Shown here in pieces: positions 1 through 5,584 of a DNA stretch of 5,584 nt. A program made the translations under genes and the position numbers. A model generated the notes under the pieces. The model searched no databases. It was not told where the DNA came from and worked only from the letters and a program-made list of their open reading frames with translations. The stretch comes from CAYVZZ01 sp964456185 (GTDB lineage: Bacteria > Pseudomonadota > Gammaproteobacteria > Pseudomonadales > Alcanivoracaceae), in NCBI GenBank assembly GCA_964456185.1, contig CAYVZZ010000136.1, positions 1 through 5,584 on the forward strand, given 5' to 3'. Position 1 is the first letter of the stretch. Every line of letters starts with the position of its first letter.

Positions 1-1
1 T

Positions 2-553
2 GGTCCTTCTACTCTGGAGGTCTTAGCCATCATTGCTTATCGCCAACCCATTACTCGTGGCGAAATCGAAGAAATACGCGGTGTGGCCGTCAGCTCCAAT
101 ATCATTAAAACACTGCTTGAACGCGGCTGGGCGCGGGTCGTAGGGCATCGCGATGTACCTGGGCGTCCGGCACTCTATGCGACGACCAAAACCTTTTTGG
201 ATTATTTTGATCTGCAAAGCCTAGACCAACTGCCGCCGTTGGCCGATATCCGTGATTTGGATGAAATTAATCGCGAATTAGGGCTGGATGACGCCCCTGA
301 AAATGAAGATGGTGCTTTGATTAGCCAGCCCACTGAAGAGACGGTTCCAAGCATATCGGACGAGACAGTTGACGCAGCGACAGAGGACGACACTCTCGAT
401 GCGCAAGATTTTACGCAAGTTGACGCGGTGCTGGCCGACTTTGATGATAAATTTGGTCATCATGGCAAGAAGTCTAAATCAAAACCGGCGCCTCAGAGCG
501 AAAACACTGTAACGGCTGACAACAGCACCGAAGGAGAAACACAGGATGAGTGA
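2..553 (+). CDS. scpB: Segregation and condensation protein B (ScpB), 3' part
   Basis: ScpB pairs with ScpA and an SMC-type ATPase as the kleisin-associated winged-helix subunit that helps compact and segregate the chromosome. The reading frame is open from base 2, so the 5' end lies outside the window; 183 residues are visible. The first visible stretch, TLEVLAIIAYRQPITRGEIE followed by EIRGV, is the hallmark of the second winged-helix domain, and the following GRPALYATTKTFLDYFDL is the usual end of the folded core. From about base 287 the protein continues as a roughly 88-residue tail rich in Asp, Glu, Ser and Thr, with a short HHGKKSKSK basic patch near base 460. The tail looks disordered. 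The first in-frame start-like codon in the window (GTG at 83) is internal to the domain and is not a real start. The stop overlaps the start of rluB, so the two are probably co-transcribed. The family assignment is firm; the tail's role is unknown. Confidence 0.95.
   Translation, partial: GPSTLEVLAIIAYRQPITRGEIEEIRGVAVSSNIIKTLLERGWARVVGHRDVPGRPALYATTKTFLDYFDLQSLDQLPPLADIRDLDEINRELGLDDAPENEDGALISQPTEETVPSISDETVDAATEDDTLDAQDFTQVDAVLADFDDKFGHHGKKSKSKPAPQSENTVTADNSTEGETQDE
531..536 (+). promoter_or_regulatory. Ribosome binding site of rluB
   Basis: AAGGAG lies 9 bases before the ATG at 546, inside the last codons of scpB. It is a strong Shine-Dalgarno match and supports that ATG as the start, so rluB can be initiated independently although its start overlaps the end of scpB. 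Confidence 0.8.
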
Positions 554-1406
554 GAAGTTGCAAAAGGTGCTGGCGCGCGCAGGTGTCGGTTCGCGCCGCC
601 AAATGGAAGGTTGGATACAAGCCGGGCGCGTCTCGGTAAATGGCCAGGTCGCTACCATTGGCGACCGAGTGGAATTAAAGGACGTGGTGCGTGTAGACGG
701 CCACCCAGTGAGTATTAAATCAGCGGAAGAAGCCATGAAACGTATTATTATTTATCATAAACCTGTAGGCGAAGTGAGTGCCCGAAATGATCCGGAAGGG
801 CGTCCTACCGTGTTTGATCACCTGCCGCGCCTGTCTGGCTTGCGCTGGGTGCAAGTCGGGCGCTTGGATATCAATACTTCCGGCTTAATGCTGTTTACCA
901 CGGATGGCGAGCTGGCTCACCGCCTGATGCACCCATCCAATGAGTTTGTTCGCGAATATGCCGTGCGTGCGCGGGGCACACTGGATGACAAACAGCTGCA
1001 AGCACTCCGAACCGGTGTATTGCTGGATGATGGCATTGCCAAGTTTGACACCATTAAAGATGCCGGCGGCAGTGAAGAGGGCGTAAACCATTGGTATAAA
1101 GCCACCTTGAAAGAGGGAAAATACCGCATGGTGAGGCGTTTGTTTGATTCACAAGGCGTCGAAGTGTCTCGCCTCATTCGCATTTCATTTGCGGGTATTG
1201 CATTGCCACCCGAGTTGAAGCAGGGACGCTGGGTCGATTTGGATCAAGCCCACTTTGACGAGTTGCTTGGCAAAGTAAAATTGACCGGGAAGCATTACAC
1301 CGGGCTTTATGGCCGCGCCCGTTTGCGCCATAAAGGTGAGAAGCGCCGTGAGCGACGTCATGCAAACAGCCGTCGCCGTTCGCCCAAGAGCCCGTATCGT
1401 CGATAA
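546..1406 (+). CDS. rluB: 23S rRNA pseudouridine synthase, RluB type
   Basis: The protein has 286 residues and belongs to the RsuA/RluB/RluE/RluF family of pseudouridine synthases. In E. coli, RluB converts U2605 of 23S rRNA to pseudouridine. An N-terminal S4 RNA-binding domain covers about residues 1-60 (EKLQKVLARAGVGSRRQME). The catalytic domain follows, with the family motif GRLDINTSGLMLFTTDGEL; the nucleophilic aspartate is D108, matching D110 of E. coli RluB. A later conserved block, GKYRMVRRLF (191-200), fits the same family. The C-terminus (about 257-286) is very basic, 15 of 30 residues being Arg or Lys, as in other RluB proteins with extended tails; it probably contacts rRNA. The ATG overlaps the scpB stop by 8 bases and has a good ribosome binding site. 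RluB rather than RsuA, RluE or RluF is inferred from length, the basic tail and the scpB neighbour. Confidence 0.93.
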   Translation: MSEKLQKVLARAGVGSRRQMEGWIQAGRVSVNGQVATIGDRVELKDVVRVDGHPVSIKSAEEAMKRIIIYHKPVGEVSARNDPEGRPTVFDHLPRLSGLRWVQVGRLDINTSGLMLFTTDGELAHRLMHPSNEFVREYAVRARGTLDDKQLQALRTGVLLDDGIAKFDTIKDAGGSEEGVNHWYKATLKEGKYRMVRRLFDSQGVEVSRLIRISFAGIALPPELKQGRWVDLDQAHFDELLGKVKLTGKHYTGLYGRARLRHKGEKRRERRHANSRRRSPKSPYRR

Positions 1407-1415
1407 AGTTTGGCG

Positions 1416-1889
1416 TCAAAGAAAGACTTCGCGCACGCAACTGTCTTCACTGGCTCTCAGCCAAATGGCATCAAATAGAGTGAGAAATTGCGGGCCGGCA
1501 GACTTGGCAAAATGGTCAAGCATGGCTGTCGGCCGTCTGATGTCGGGCTGATGAAACAGGTGAAAACGGTCACCCAGCCACCACTGTTTTAGAGCATGGT
1601 CGGCAGCATCACGATCATCGCATTGACGTAAGGCAACATGGGTCGGCAGGCGTCGGCGCAGACCAATCAGCAAGTGGCCATCTTCCAACGCATTTCCCAA
1701 ATCATTGTATAAAACGCGCACGCGACTTTTGGGGTAATGGCGTATCAGCGCCAGTAGCGCACTTTTCACCTCGGTATCTTGGGGAAACTGGCTGAGATCG
1801 GCTAAAAATACCGCCAATTCACGGCGCGACGCTTCAATAACTGCCTTCTTGCCCGCAAGAAGCGGTTCGGCGCCGCTAATCCGCTTCAT
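1416..1889 (-). CDS. Conserved-looking hypothetical protein coupled to a GNAT acetyltransferase
   Basis: The predicted protein has 157 residues and I cannot assign a function. It has no signal peptide or clear membrane segment and looks cytoplasmic. The N-terminal half alternates helices and short strands (SRRELAVFLADLSQF, then SALLALIRHYPKSRVRVLYN), followed by GHLLIGLRRRLPTHVALRQ. This order faintly recalls one half of a phospholipase D-like fold, in which strand-helix-strand is followed by a gene-long helix. However, the catalytic HxKxxxxD motif of that family is absent, so any relationship would be to a non-catalytic relative. I have an impression that similar proteins occur next to or fused with ElaA-like acetyltransferases in gammaproteobacteria, but this is memory, not a search. 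The ATG shares an ATGA with the stop of the upstream GNAT gene, no Shine-Dalgarno sequence is visible before it, and translation is therefore probably coupled. The gene ends 9 bases from the rluB stop on the opposite strand. Confidence 0.8.
   Translation of the reverse strand: MKRISGAEPLLAGKKAVIEASRRELAVFLADLSQFPQDTEVKSALLALIRHYPKSRVRVLYNDLGNALEDGHLLIGLRRRLPTHVALRQCDDRDAADHALKQWWLGDRFHLFHQPDIRRPTAMLDHFAKSAGPQFLTLFDAIWLRASEDSCVREVFL
1886..1889 (-). promoter_or_regulatory. ATGA stop/start overlap coupling GNAT gene to the downstream gene
   Basis: Read on the - strand, these four bases are ATGA: TGA ends the acetyltransferase and ATG begins the hypothetical gene. No purine-rich ribosome binding site is present in the 20 bases before the ATG, so termination-reinitiation is the likely way the second gene is translated. 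The overlap is seen directly; the coupling is inferred. Confidence 0.7.
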
Positions 1890-2311
1890 TGCAATGCTTT
1901 GACCATTTGGCGATGGGGAATGTCGGCCTCAAGGAAAATGCCACCATTGGTCATAAACCCAGCCGATTCATAAAAGCTGGTCGCGTGAGTTTGCGCATGC
2001 AGGAAGATTTCCTCTAGGCCGTCCTGCCGAGCTACCTGCTCGACCACACTTAACAACTCACGTCCTACGCCTTGGCTACGGAAGGGCTGCAGCACGGATA
2101 AACGACTTATCTGACCGCTCGGTAAGAGCCTTACGGTGCCGATGGGGTGGCCATCAATGTCCAAGGCCAGAAAATGCCGTGCTTCGGTATCTTGGCCGTC
2201 CCATTCCAAATCCTCAGGGACTTTTTGTTCGTCGATAAAAACCGCCTCGCGAATGGCCTTCATGGCAGTTTTGTTTACGTCCCAGTCTACTTCTACAACA
2301 TCGCAATACAT
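1886..2311 (-). CDS. GNAT-family N-acetyltransferase, ElaA/YjcF-like
   Basis: This 141-residue protein is a single GNAT domain that would transfer an acetyl group from acetyl-CoA to an amine; the substrate cannot be read from the sequence. The N-terminal stretch AIREAVFIDEQKVPEDLEWD, followed by a conserved H46 in ARHFLAL, is characteristic of the ElaA/YjcF branch. Motif A, which binds the pyrophosphate of CoA, is RSQGVG at residues 78-83 (the R/Q-x-x-G-x-G pattern), preceded by the strand ISRLSVL. Motif B is visible as the YESAGF segment at 114-119, and the end EADIPHRQMVKAL is also typical of this branch. The length is normal and the domain looks intact. The gene starts 10 bases after the oxygenase stop; the only Shine-Dalgarno-like bases are a GAG overlapping that stop, so it probably relies partly on upstream translation. 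Its stop overlaps the next start in an ATGA. Confidence 0.92.
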   Translation of the reverse strand: MYCDVVEVDWDVNKTAMKAIREAVFIDEQKVPEDLEWDGQDTEARHFLALDIDGHPIGTVRLLPSGQISRLSVLQPFRSQGVGRELLSVVEQVARQDGLEEIFLHAQTHATSFYESAGFMTNGGIFLEADIPHRQMVKALQ

Positions 2312-2321
2312 GATGATTTAC

Positions 2322-3452
2322 TCAAAGCGGGTAAAGATACCCGGCCTCCAACCATTCTTCTAATAACCGCTTGGCGGCGGTGGCTTTCAGCACGGGTGCC
2401 AGTTCATTGTCGGTGACGAGGCGTTGTTTTGCCAGTAGCTTGGCCAAAGGGCGCGCCTCTTCTTCAATGGTGTATTTATCGCCATTTGCCCAAACCACGC
2501 CGCAGGATGCCTCCTCGGGAAGCAAGCGGGCACCACCGTGACGCACATATTTTGCCTCGGGTGCCAATCGGCGGATTTGATCACAGTCAACATCTAGTAG
2601 ATGCAGGGTATCTTGTCGGGGGAGGCTAAGCCACTCCGACAAGTGGGACGCCAAGGGCAATTGCTTCAGTGTGTCAGTTGCCTGTTGAAGCAGGTGGTTA
2701 ATGTCCTTCTCAGACAAGGCATTGGTTTGATCGGGAGCACGACCGGCATCGCGGTAGAGCTGTGGCTGACGCTTGCCGTCGGTTGCCATGAGCAGCCAAT
2801 CAAGCAGTTCATACATGTCAGGCGCGCGAAAACCCACTGACCAGGTCGTGCAGTCATCACCTTCGGCAATGCCCCAGTGCGCAACACCCGGCGGCAGATA
2901 CAATACGTCACCAGCTTGCAGCAGGTATTCTTCCTGGGTATCGAAATCAGACAGCAGCTTGAGTGAATCATGGGGCTGCAGCGGTGTGTCATCATGACAG
3001 TGCTGGCCGATTTTCCAGCGTTTGCTGCCTTGGGTTTGTATCAAGAAAACATCATAGTGGTCAAAGTGAGGTCCCACGCTGCCGCCATCGGCCGCATAGC
3101 TCACCATAATGTCTTCTAATCGCCAAGCGGGCAGAAAATCAAAGCTATCAAGCAGTAAGGACACGCCGGTGAGATAGTAATCAACCGATTGTACTAACAG
3201 CGTCCAATGGTCGTTGGGCAATACCTGGAATTTGGCAGGGTCGAAGGGACCTTGCTCAAGGGAATATTGGTCGTTGGCACTATAGACGAGGCGTGAGTCG
3301 ACTTCATCTTCCAGAGCCAAACCGGCTAGGCGGTCGGCCTCCAGGAAGTCTGTGCCGCCTGCAGCGCCACGCATAATAAGCGGACGCTGCTGCCAGTATT
3401 CACGCAGAAAATCGGCAGCAGGAAGCGGCAGTGTAAATTGCGGTTTAGACAC
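2322..3452 (-). CDS. roxA: Cupin/JmjC ribosomal protein hydroxylase, RoxA (YcfD) type
   Basis: This is a JmjC-fold, Fe(II)- and 2-oxoglutarate-dependent oxygenase of the 'cupin 4' family. The E. coli member YcfD/RoxA hydroxylates Arg81 of ribosomal protein L16 (uL16). Numbered from a TTG at 3479, the iron ligands are H138 and D140 (GPHFDHYDVFLI) and H201 (PPGVAHWG), matching H125, D127 and H187 of YcfD. The basic residue in GSKRWKIG (R154) fits the 2-oxoglutarate-binding arginine. EDEVDSRLVYS and WSVGFRAP are also family blocks, and the C-terminal part is the expected dimerisation and winged-helix region. Three starts are possible: TTG at 3479 (385 residues), ATG at 3473 (383) and GTG at 3452 (376). 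I chose the GTG because KPQFTLPLP then aligns with the N-terminus of YcfD (373 residues) and the overlap with purB is only 8 bases. None has a clear Shine-Dalgarno sequence, so the start is uncertain although the function is well supported. Target residue is inferred from the family. Confidence 0.92.
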   Translation of the reverse strand: MSKPQFTLPLPAADFLREYWQQRPLIMRGAAGGTDFLEADRLAGLALEDEVDSRLVYSANDQYSLEQGPFDPAKFQVLPNDHWTLLVQSVDYYLTGVSLLLDSFDFLPAWRLEDIMVSYAADGGSVGPHFDHYDVFLIQTQGSKRWKIGQHCHDDTPLQPHDSLKLLSDFDTQEEYLLQAGDVLYLPPGVAHWGIAEGDDCTTWSVGFRAPDMYELLDWLLMATDGKRQPQLYRDAGRAPDQTNALSEKDINHLLQQATDTLKQLPLASHLSEWLSLPRQDTLHLLDVDCDQIRRLAPEAKYVRHGGARLLPEEASCGVVWANGDKYTIEEEARPLAKLLAKQRLVTDNELAPVLKATAAKRLLEEWLEAGYLYPL

Positions 3453-4812
3453 GTTTGGCTTGGTCGGTGGCATTGCCAATGTAGTTGGCCGGTGTTAGTG
3501 CCAACAGGCCTTGTTTGGCTTCGTCAGGTAGCTCTAGCCCATTGATAAAGCTGGCAAGGGCAGCCTGGTCAATGGCTTTGCCGCGTGTCAGTTCTTTGAG
3601 CTTTTCATAGGGCTTCTCGATGCCGTAACGACGCATAACAGTTTGAATGGGCTCGGCCAGCACTTCCCAATTGTTATCCAGATCCGCGGCCAATGATTTG
3701 TCATTGATTTCCAGCTTGCCAATGCCTTTTAAGCAGGCAGTGTAGGCAATCAGGCTGTGTGCCAAGCCAACGCCGACATTACGCAGTACGGTAGAATCGG
3801 TCAGGTCGCGCTGCCAGCGAGAGCGGGGCAGTTTGTTGGCGAGGTGTTGCATTAGCGCATTGCCGACGCCCAAGTTACCTTCCGAGTTTTCAAAATCAAT
3901 GGGGTTGACCTTGTGTGGCATGGTCGATGAGCCCACTTCACCGGCAATGGTTTTCTGCTTGAAGTAGCCGATGGAAATATAGCTCCAAATGTCCCGATTG
4001 AAATCAATCAAGATGGTGTTAAAGCGCATTAGCGCGTGGAAATATTCCGCCACATAGTCATGGGGTTCGATTTGTGTCGTAAAGGGGTTGAACGTCAGCT
4101 CAAAGCTTTCCACAAAGGCTTTGGCTTGGCCTTCCCAATCTACATCCGGGTAGGCCACTAAATGGGCGTTGTAGTTACCCACTGCACCGTTGATTTTGCC
4201 AAGAATCTGCACCTGGGCGAACTGGTCATATTGACGCTGTAAACGCGCCACCACATTGGCGAACTCTTTACCCAGAGTGGTAGGCGATGCAGGCTGGCCG
4301 TGCGTATGAGCCAGCATCGGGACGGCAGCAAAGGCTTGCGCCTTTTCGCTGATGGCTTCAATAGTGGACTGCAGTGTAGGCAGCAACGCGTCGCGTGCTT
4401 GGTGAAGCATTAAACCGTAAGACAGATTATTGATGTCTTCCGAGGTGCAAGCAAAGTGGACAAATTCGGTAATCGCGACCAGTTCATCGTTATCGGCGAT
4501 TTTTTCCTTGATGAAGTATTCAACCGCTTTTACGTCGTGGTGGGTGGTCTTTTCAAGCGTTTTAATGCGCTCGGCATCGTCCACCGAAAACTGATTAATC
4601 ACTTGCCTTAAGTCATAAGCGGCTTGTGCGCTGAGCAGTGGCACTTCTTTGATGTCGGGATTATGACTCAACGTCTCCAGCCAACGCACTTCTACCGCAA
4701 CACGGTTACGGATAAGACCATACTCACTGGTAATCTCACGCAGCGCGTCGGTTTTGGCGGCATAACGGCCGTCAACCGGAGAGATGGCAAGCAAGGGATT
4801 AAGCTGGGACAT
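3445..4812 (-). CDS. purB: Adenylosuccinate lyase
   Basis: PurB catalyses two beta-eliminations of fumarate: SAICAR to AICAR in purine synthesis, and adenylosuccinate to AMP. It is a cytoplasmic homotetramer of the fumarase/aspartase superfamily. The 455-residue product matches the E. coli enzyme (456) nearly end to end. Visible landmarks are SPVDGRY at 11-17, TTHHDVKAVEYF around 89-100, HFACTSEDINNLS at 119-131, the catalytic H171 in THGQP, and the superfamily signature GSSTMPHKVNP at 294-304, which carries the catalytic serine S295 on the flexible loop. It belongs to the long E. coli-type branch. The frame is open further upstream to 4854, but the ATG at 4812 is preferred: it gives the family's N-terminus and has GAGGAG 10 bases before it. 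The 3' end overlaps the oxygenase gene, so purB is probably the first gene of that operon, downstream of a 99-bp gap after the permease. Confidence 0.97.
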   Translation of the reverse strand: MSQLNPLLAISPVDGRYAAKTDALREITSEYGLIRNRVAVEVRWLETLSHNPDIKEVPLLSAQAAYDLRQVINQFSVDDAERIKTLEKTTHHDVKAVEYFIKEKIADNDELVAITEFVHFACTSEDINNLSYGLMLHQARDALLPTLQSTIEAISEKAQAFAAVPMLAHTHGQPASPTTLGKEFANVVARLQRQYDQFAQVQILGKINGAVGNYNAHLVAYPDVDWEGQAKAFVESFELTFNPFTTQIEPHDYVAEYFHALMRFNTILIDFNRDIWSYISIGYFKQKTIAGEVGSSTMPHKVNPIDFENSEGNLGVGNALMQHLANKLPRSRWQRDLTDSTVLRNVGVGLAHSLIAYTACLKGIGKLEINDKSLAADLDNNWEVLAEPIQTVMRRYGIEKPYEKLKELTRGKAIDQAALASFINGLELPDEAKQGLLALTPANYIGNATDQAKRV

Positions 4813-4822
4813 GATGACACGA

Positions 4823-4828
4823 CTCCTC
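4823..4828 (-). promoter_or_regulatory. Ribosome binding site of purB
   Basis: On the - strand these bases read GAGGAG, 10 bases before the ATG at 4812. This strong site decides the purB start against the longer open frame, which would add 14 residues not found in the family. Confidence 0.8.
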
Positions 4829-4845
4829 AAGGAAATGGCGTGCGC

Positions 4846-4851
4846 ATGATA
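4846..4851 (-). promoter_or_regulatory. Possible -10 element for purB
   Basis: TATCAT on the - strand matches 5 of 6 bases of the sigma-70 -10 consensus and would place a transcription start about 27 bases before the ATG. The bases at the -35 distance (AGGCAC with a 17-bp spacer) match poorly, so a promoter here would be weak or activator-dependent. A competing -10-like CATAAT lies at 4893-4898, inside the inverted repeat. Low confidence; the gap itself is the natural place for a purB promoter. Confidence 0.25.
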
Positions 4852-4876
4852 CACGATTTCCTCGAGGCGTGCCTTT

Positions 4877-4905
4877 TAGATAACTTTAACTAATTATGTT
4901 ATCTA
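4877..4905. repeat. Perfect 8-bp inverted repeat in the permease-purB gap
   Basis: TAGATAAC at 4877-4884 and GTTATCTA at 4898-4905 are exact reverse complements separated by 13 AT-rich bases. The half-site centres are 21 bp apart, about two helical turns, which suits a dimeric DNA-binding protein on one face of the helix. The arms are AT-rich and no T-run follows on the - strand, so it is a poor intrinsic terminator for the permease gene. It does not resemble the E. coli PurR operator. An operator is an inference; chance occurrence in AT-rich DNA is possible. Confidence 0.5.
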
Positions 4906-4911
4906 TTTGTT

Positions 4912-5584
4912 TTATAGTGGAGAAGCATCATCCGTTTGTGTAATGAGTGCATTCGGGTCTAATTCAGTCAGATGAGCTTGTGCTTTATCATCTGATAACC
5001 GATTACGGTGGGCAAGCCACATGATAAACACCGAGAAGAGCGCAACGACGATAATAGAACCTGCCACGCCTAAAAGCCCCAAATTACCTGCGTCTTTGGC
5101 CTGAACAGGGTAGTTACCCAAATAGCTAATCAGGGTCAGGCCACCAAGCCAGGGAAGAATCCAGAAGCCGGCGCGGAATTCTAATGTGGGTGTCTTGTCC
5201 CCGTGTTTGAGTTCATAGGCGATTAGCACCACATAGCCCAGACCGGTGGCAATCATCAATTTCCAAACCACGCTCCAGCCGGCCCAGTAGACGATTAGGT
5301 TGGACGAGAAGAAGGCCAAAAAGCAAAACAGATAAACCCAAGGCAAGCGGAAGGGGCGATTAAAACTAGGCAGTTGGCGACGCATCGCAAGCAAGGCTAA
5401 GGGACCTGAGCCAAAAGAAAGCACCGTCGCTGAGGTCACAAAGCCCACTAGCTTTTGCCAGCTGGGGAAGGGCAGCAGGAAAATGATACCGGCAAGGAAC
5501 GTTAAAACAACGCTAACCCAAGGCACGCCTTGCTTGTTCACTTTGGCTAAACTGCGCGGGGCATTGCCGTTTTTGCCCATGGCA
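4912..5584 (-). CDS. APC-superfamily amino acid permease, C-terminal part
   Basis: This is the C-terminal part of a cytoplasmic-membrane amino acid transporter. The frame is open to the window edge, and the ATG at 5580 is internal: the block (A)MGKNGNAPRSLAKVNKQGVP is the conserved loop that follows transmembrane helix 8 in APC permeases, where it usually reads AMAKNG..P..FAKVN..GVP. So 5' sequence is missing. Of the 222 residues seen from that Met, about six hydrophobic segments are visible at roughly 21-40, 45-66, 81-100, 103-122, 138-156 and 168-190. RPFRLP at 75-80 is another family motif in the loop between helices. The last about 30 residues are polar and acidic and probably cytoplasmic. 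The sequence style recalls the aspartate:proton symporter YveA/YkfD-like branch, but the substrate cannot be fixed because the substrate-binding first helices are outside the window. It lies upstream of purB on the same strand, 99 bp away. Confidence 0.88.
   Translation of the reverse strand, partial: AMGKNGNAPRSLAKVNKQGVPWVSVVLTFLAGIIFLLPFPSWQKLVGFVTSATVLSFGSGPLALLAMRRQLPSFNRPFRLPWVYLFCFLAFFSSNLIVYWAGWSVVWKLMIATGLGYVVLIAYELKHGDKTPTLEFRAGFWILPWLGGLTLISYLGNYPVQAKDAGNLGLLGVAGSIIVVALFSVFIMWLAHRNRLSDDKAQAHLTELDPNALITQTDDASPL

Noticed and set aside
1395..1405. TATCG-T-CGATA palindrome at the rluB stop as a terminator
   Set aside because: A 5-bp stem with a one-base loop cannot fold as a hairpin and no T-run follows; it is a short chance palindrome.
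1309..1551. 80-codon open frame on the + strand spanning the rluB end and the convergent gene
   Set aside because: It overlaps two genes with better support in other frames, has no ribosome binding site and its product has no recognisable family pattern.
4813..4854. Longer purB frame beginning at 4854, adding 14 residues
   Set aside because: The extension reads through the purB ribosome binding site and the candidate -10, and the ATG at 4812 matches the family's N-terminus with a strong GAGGAG at the right distance.
4860..4867. CCTCGAGG palindrome in the purB leader as an operator
   Set aside because: The symmetry stops after 8 bases and nothing around it extends it; sites this short are expected by chance.
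4624..4893. 89-codon + strand frame antisense to the purB start
   Set aside because: It is antisense to highly conserved PurB codons and shows no domain or initiation signal, so it is a by-product of purB codon use.
4877..4911. The inverted repeat as an intrinsic terminator of the permease gene
   Set aside because: The stem is AT-rich with a 13-base loop, and the bases after it on the - strand are AAAAGG rather than a T-run.
4912..5584. A functional link in which the permease supplies aspartate for the PurB pathway
   Set aside because: The substrate cannot be determined from the C-terminal part, and the 99-bp gap with its own promoter-like region argues against a shared operon; proximity alone is not enough.

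Overview
The window is an ordinary chromosomal stretch of a gammaproteobacterium, with base composition near 50% GC and dense, tightly spaced genes. The assignment rests on three things: an scpB-rluB pair, a PurB that follows the E. coli protein closely with the same His171 and Ser295 positions, and a purB - cupin hydroxylase - GNAT - hypothetical order that I recall from Pseudomonas (not checked here). The genus cannot be fixed from the sequence alone; a Pseudomonas-related or marine gammaproteobacterial lineage is a reasonable guess.

Layout. The left block (1-1406) runs on the + strand. It holds the 3' part of scpB (chromosome condensation/segregation), whose stop overlaps the start of rluB (23S rRNA pseudouridine synthase) by 8 bases. 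The right block (1416-5584) is entirely on the - strand. Reading in the direction of transcription it holds the 3' part of an APC-family amino acid permease, a 99-bp gap with a promoter-sized AT-rich region and a perfect 8-bp inverted repeat, then purB, a RoxA/YcfD-type ribosomal oxygenase, an ElaA-like GNAT acetyltransferase and a small protein of unknown function. The two blocks meet tail to tail with only 9 bases between stop codons.

How the genes work together. scpB-rluB looks like one transcriptional unit. purB, the oxygenase, the acetyltransferase and the unknown gene look like a second: purB and the oxygenase overlap, the oxygenase and GNAT are 10 bases apart, and GNAT and the last gene share an ATGA. 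This links a purine biosynthesis enzyme (also needed for AMP formation) to a translation-related protein hydroxylase and an acetyltransferase of unknown substrate. There is no mobile element, CRISPR array, RNA gene or foreign-looking island, and no intergenic stretch above 300 bases. I found no credible new biological system. The points worth a second look are the dyad upstream of purB, the unknown protein coupled to the GNAT enzyme, the start codon of the oxygenase gene and the highly charged tails of ScpB and RluB.
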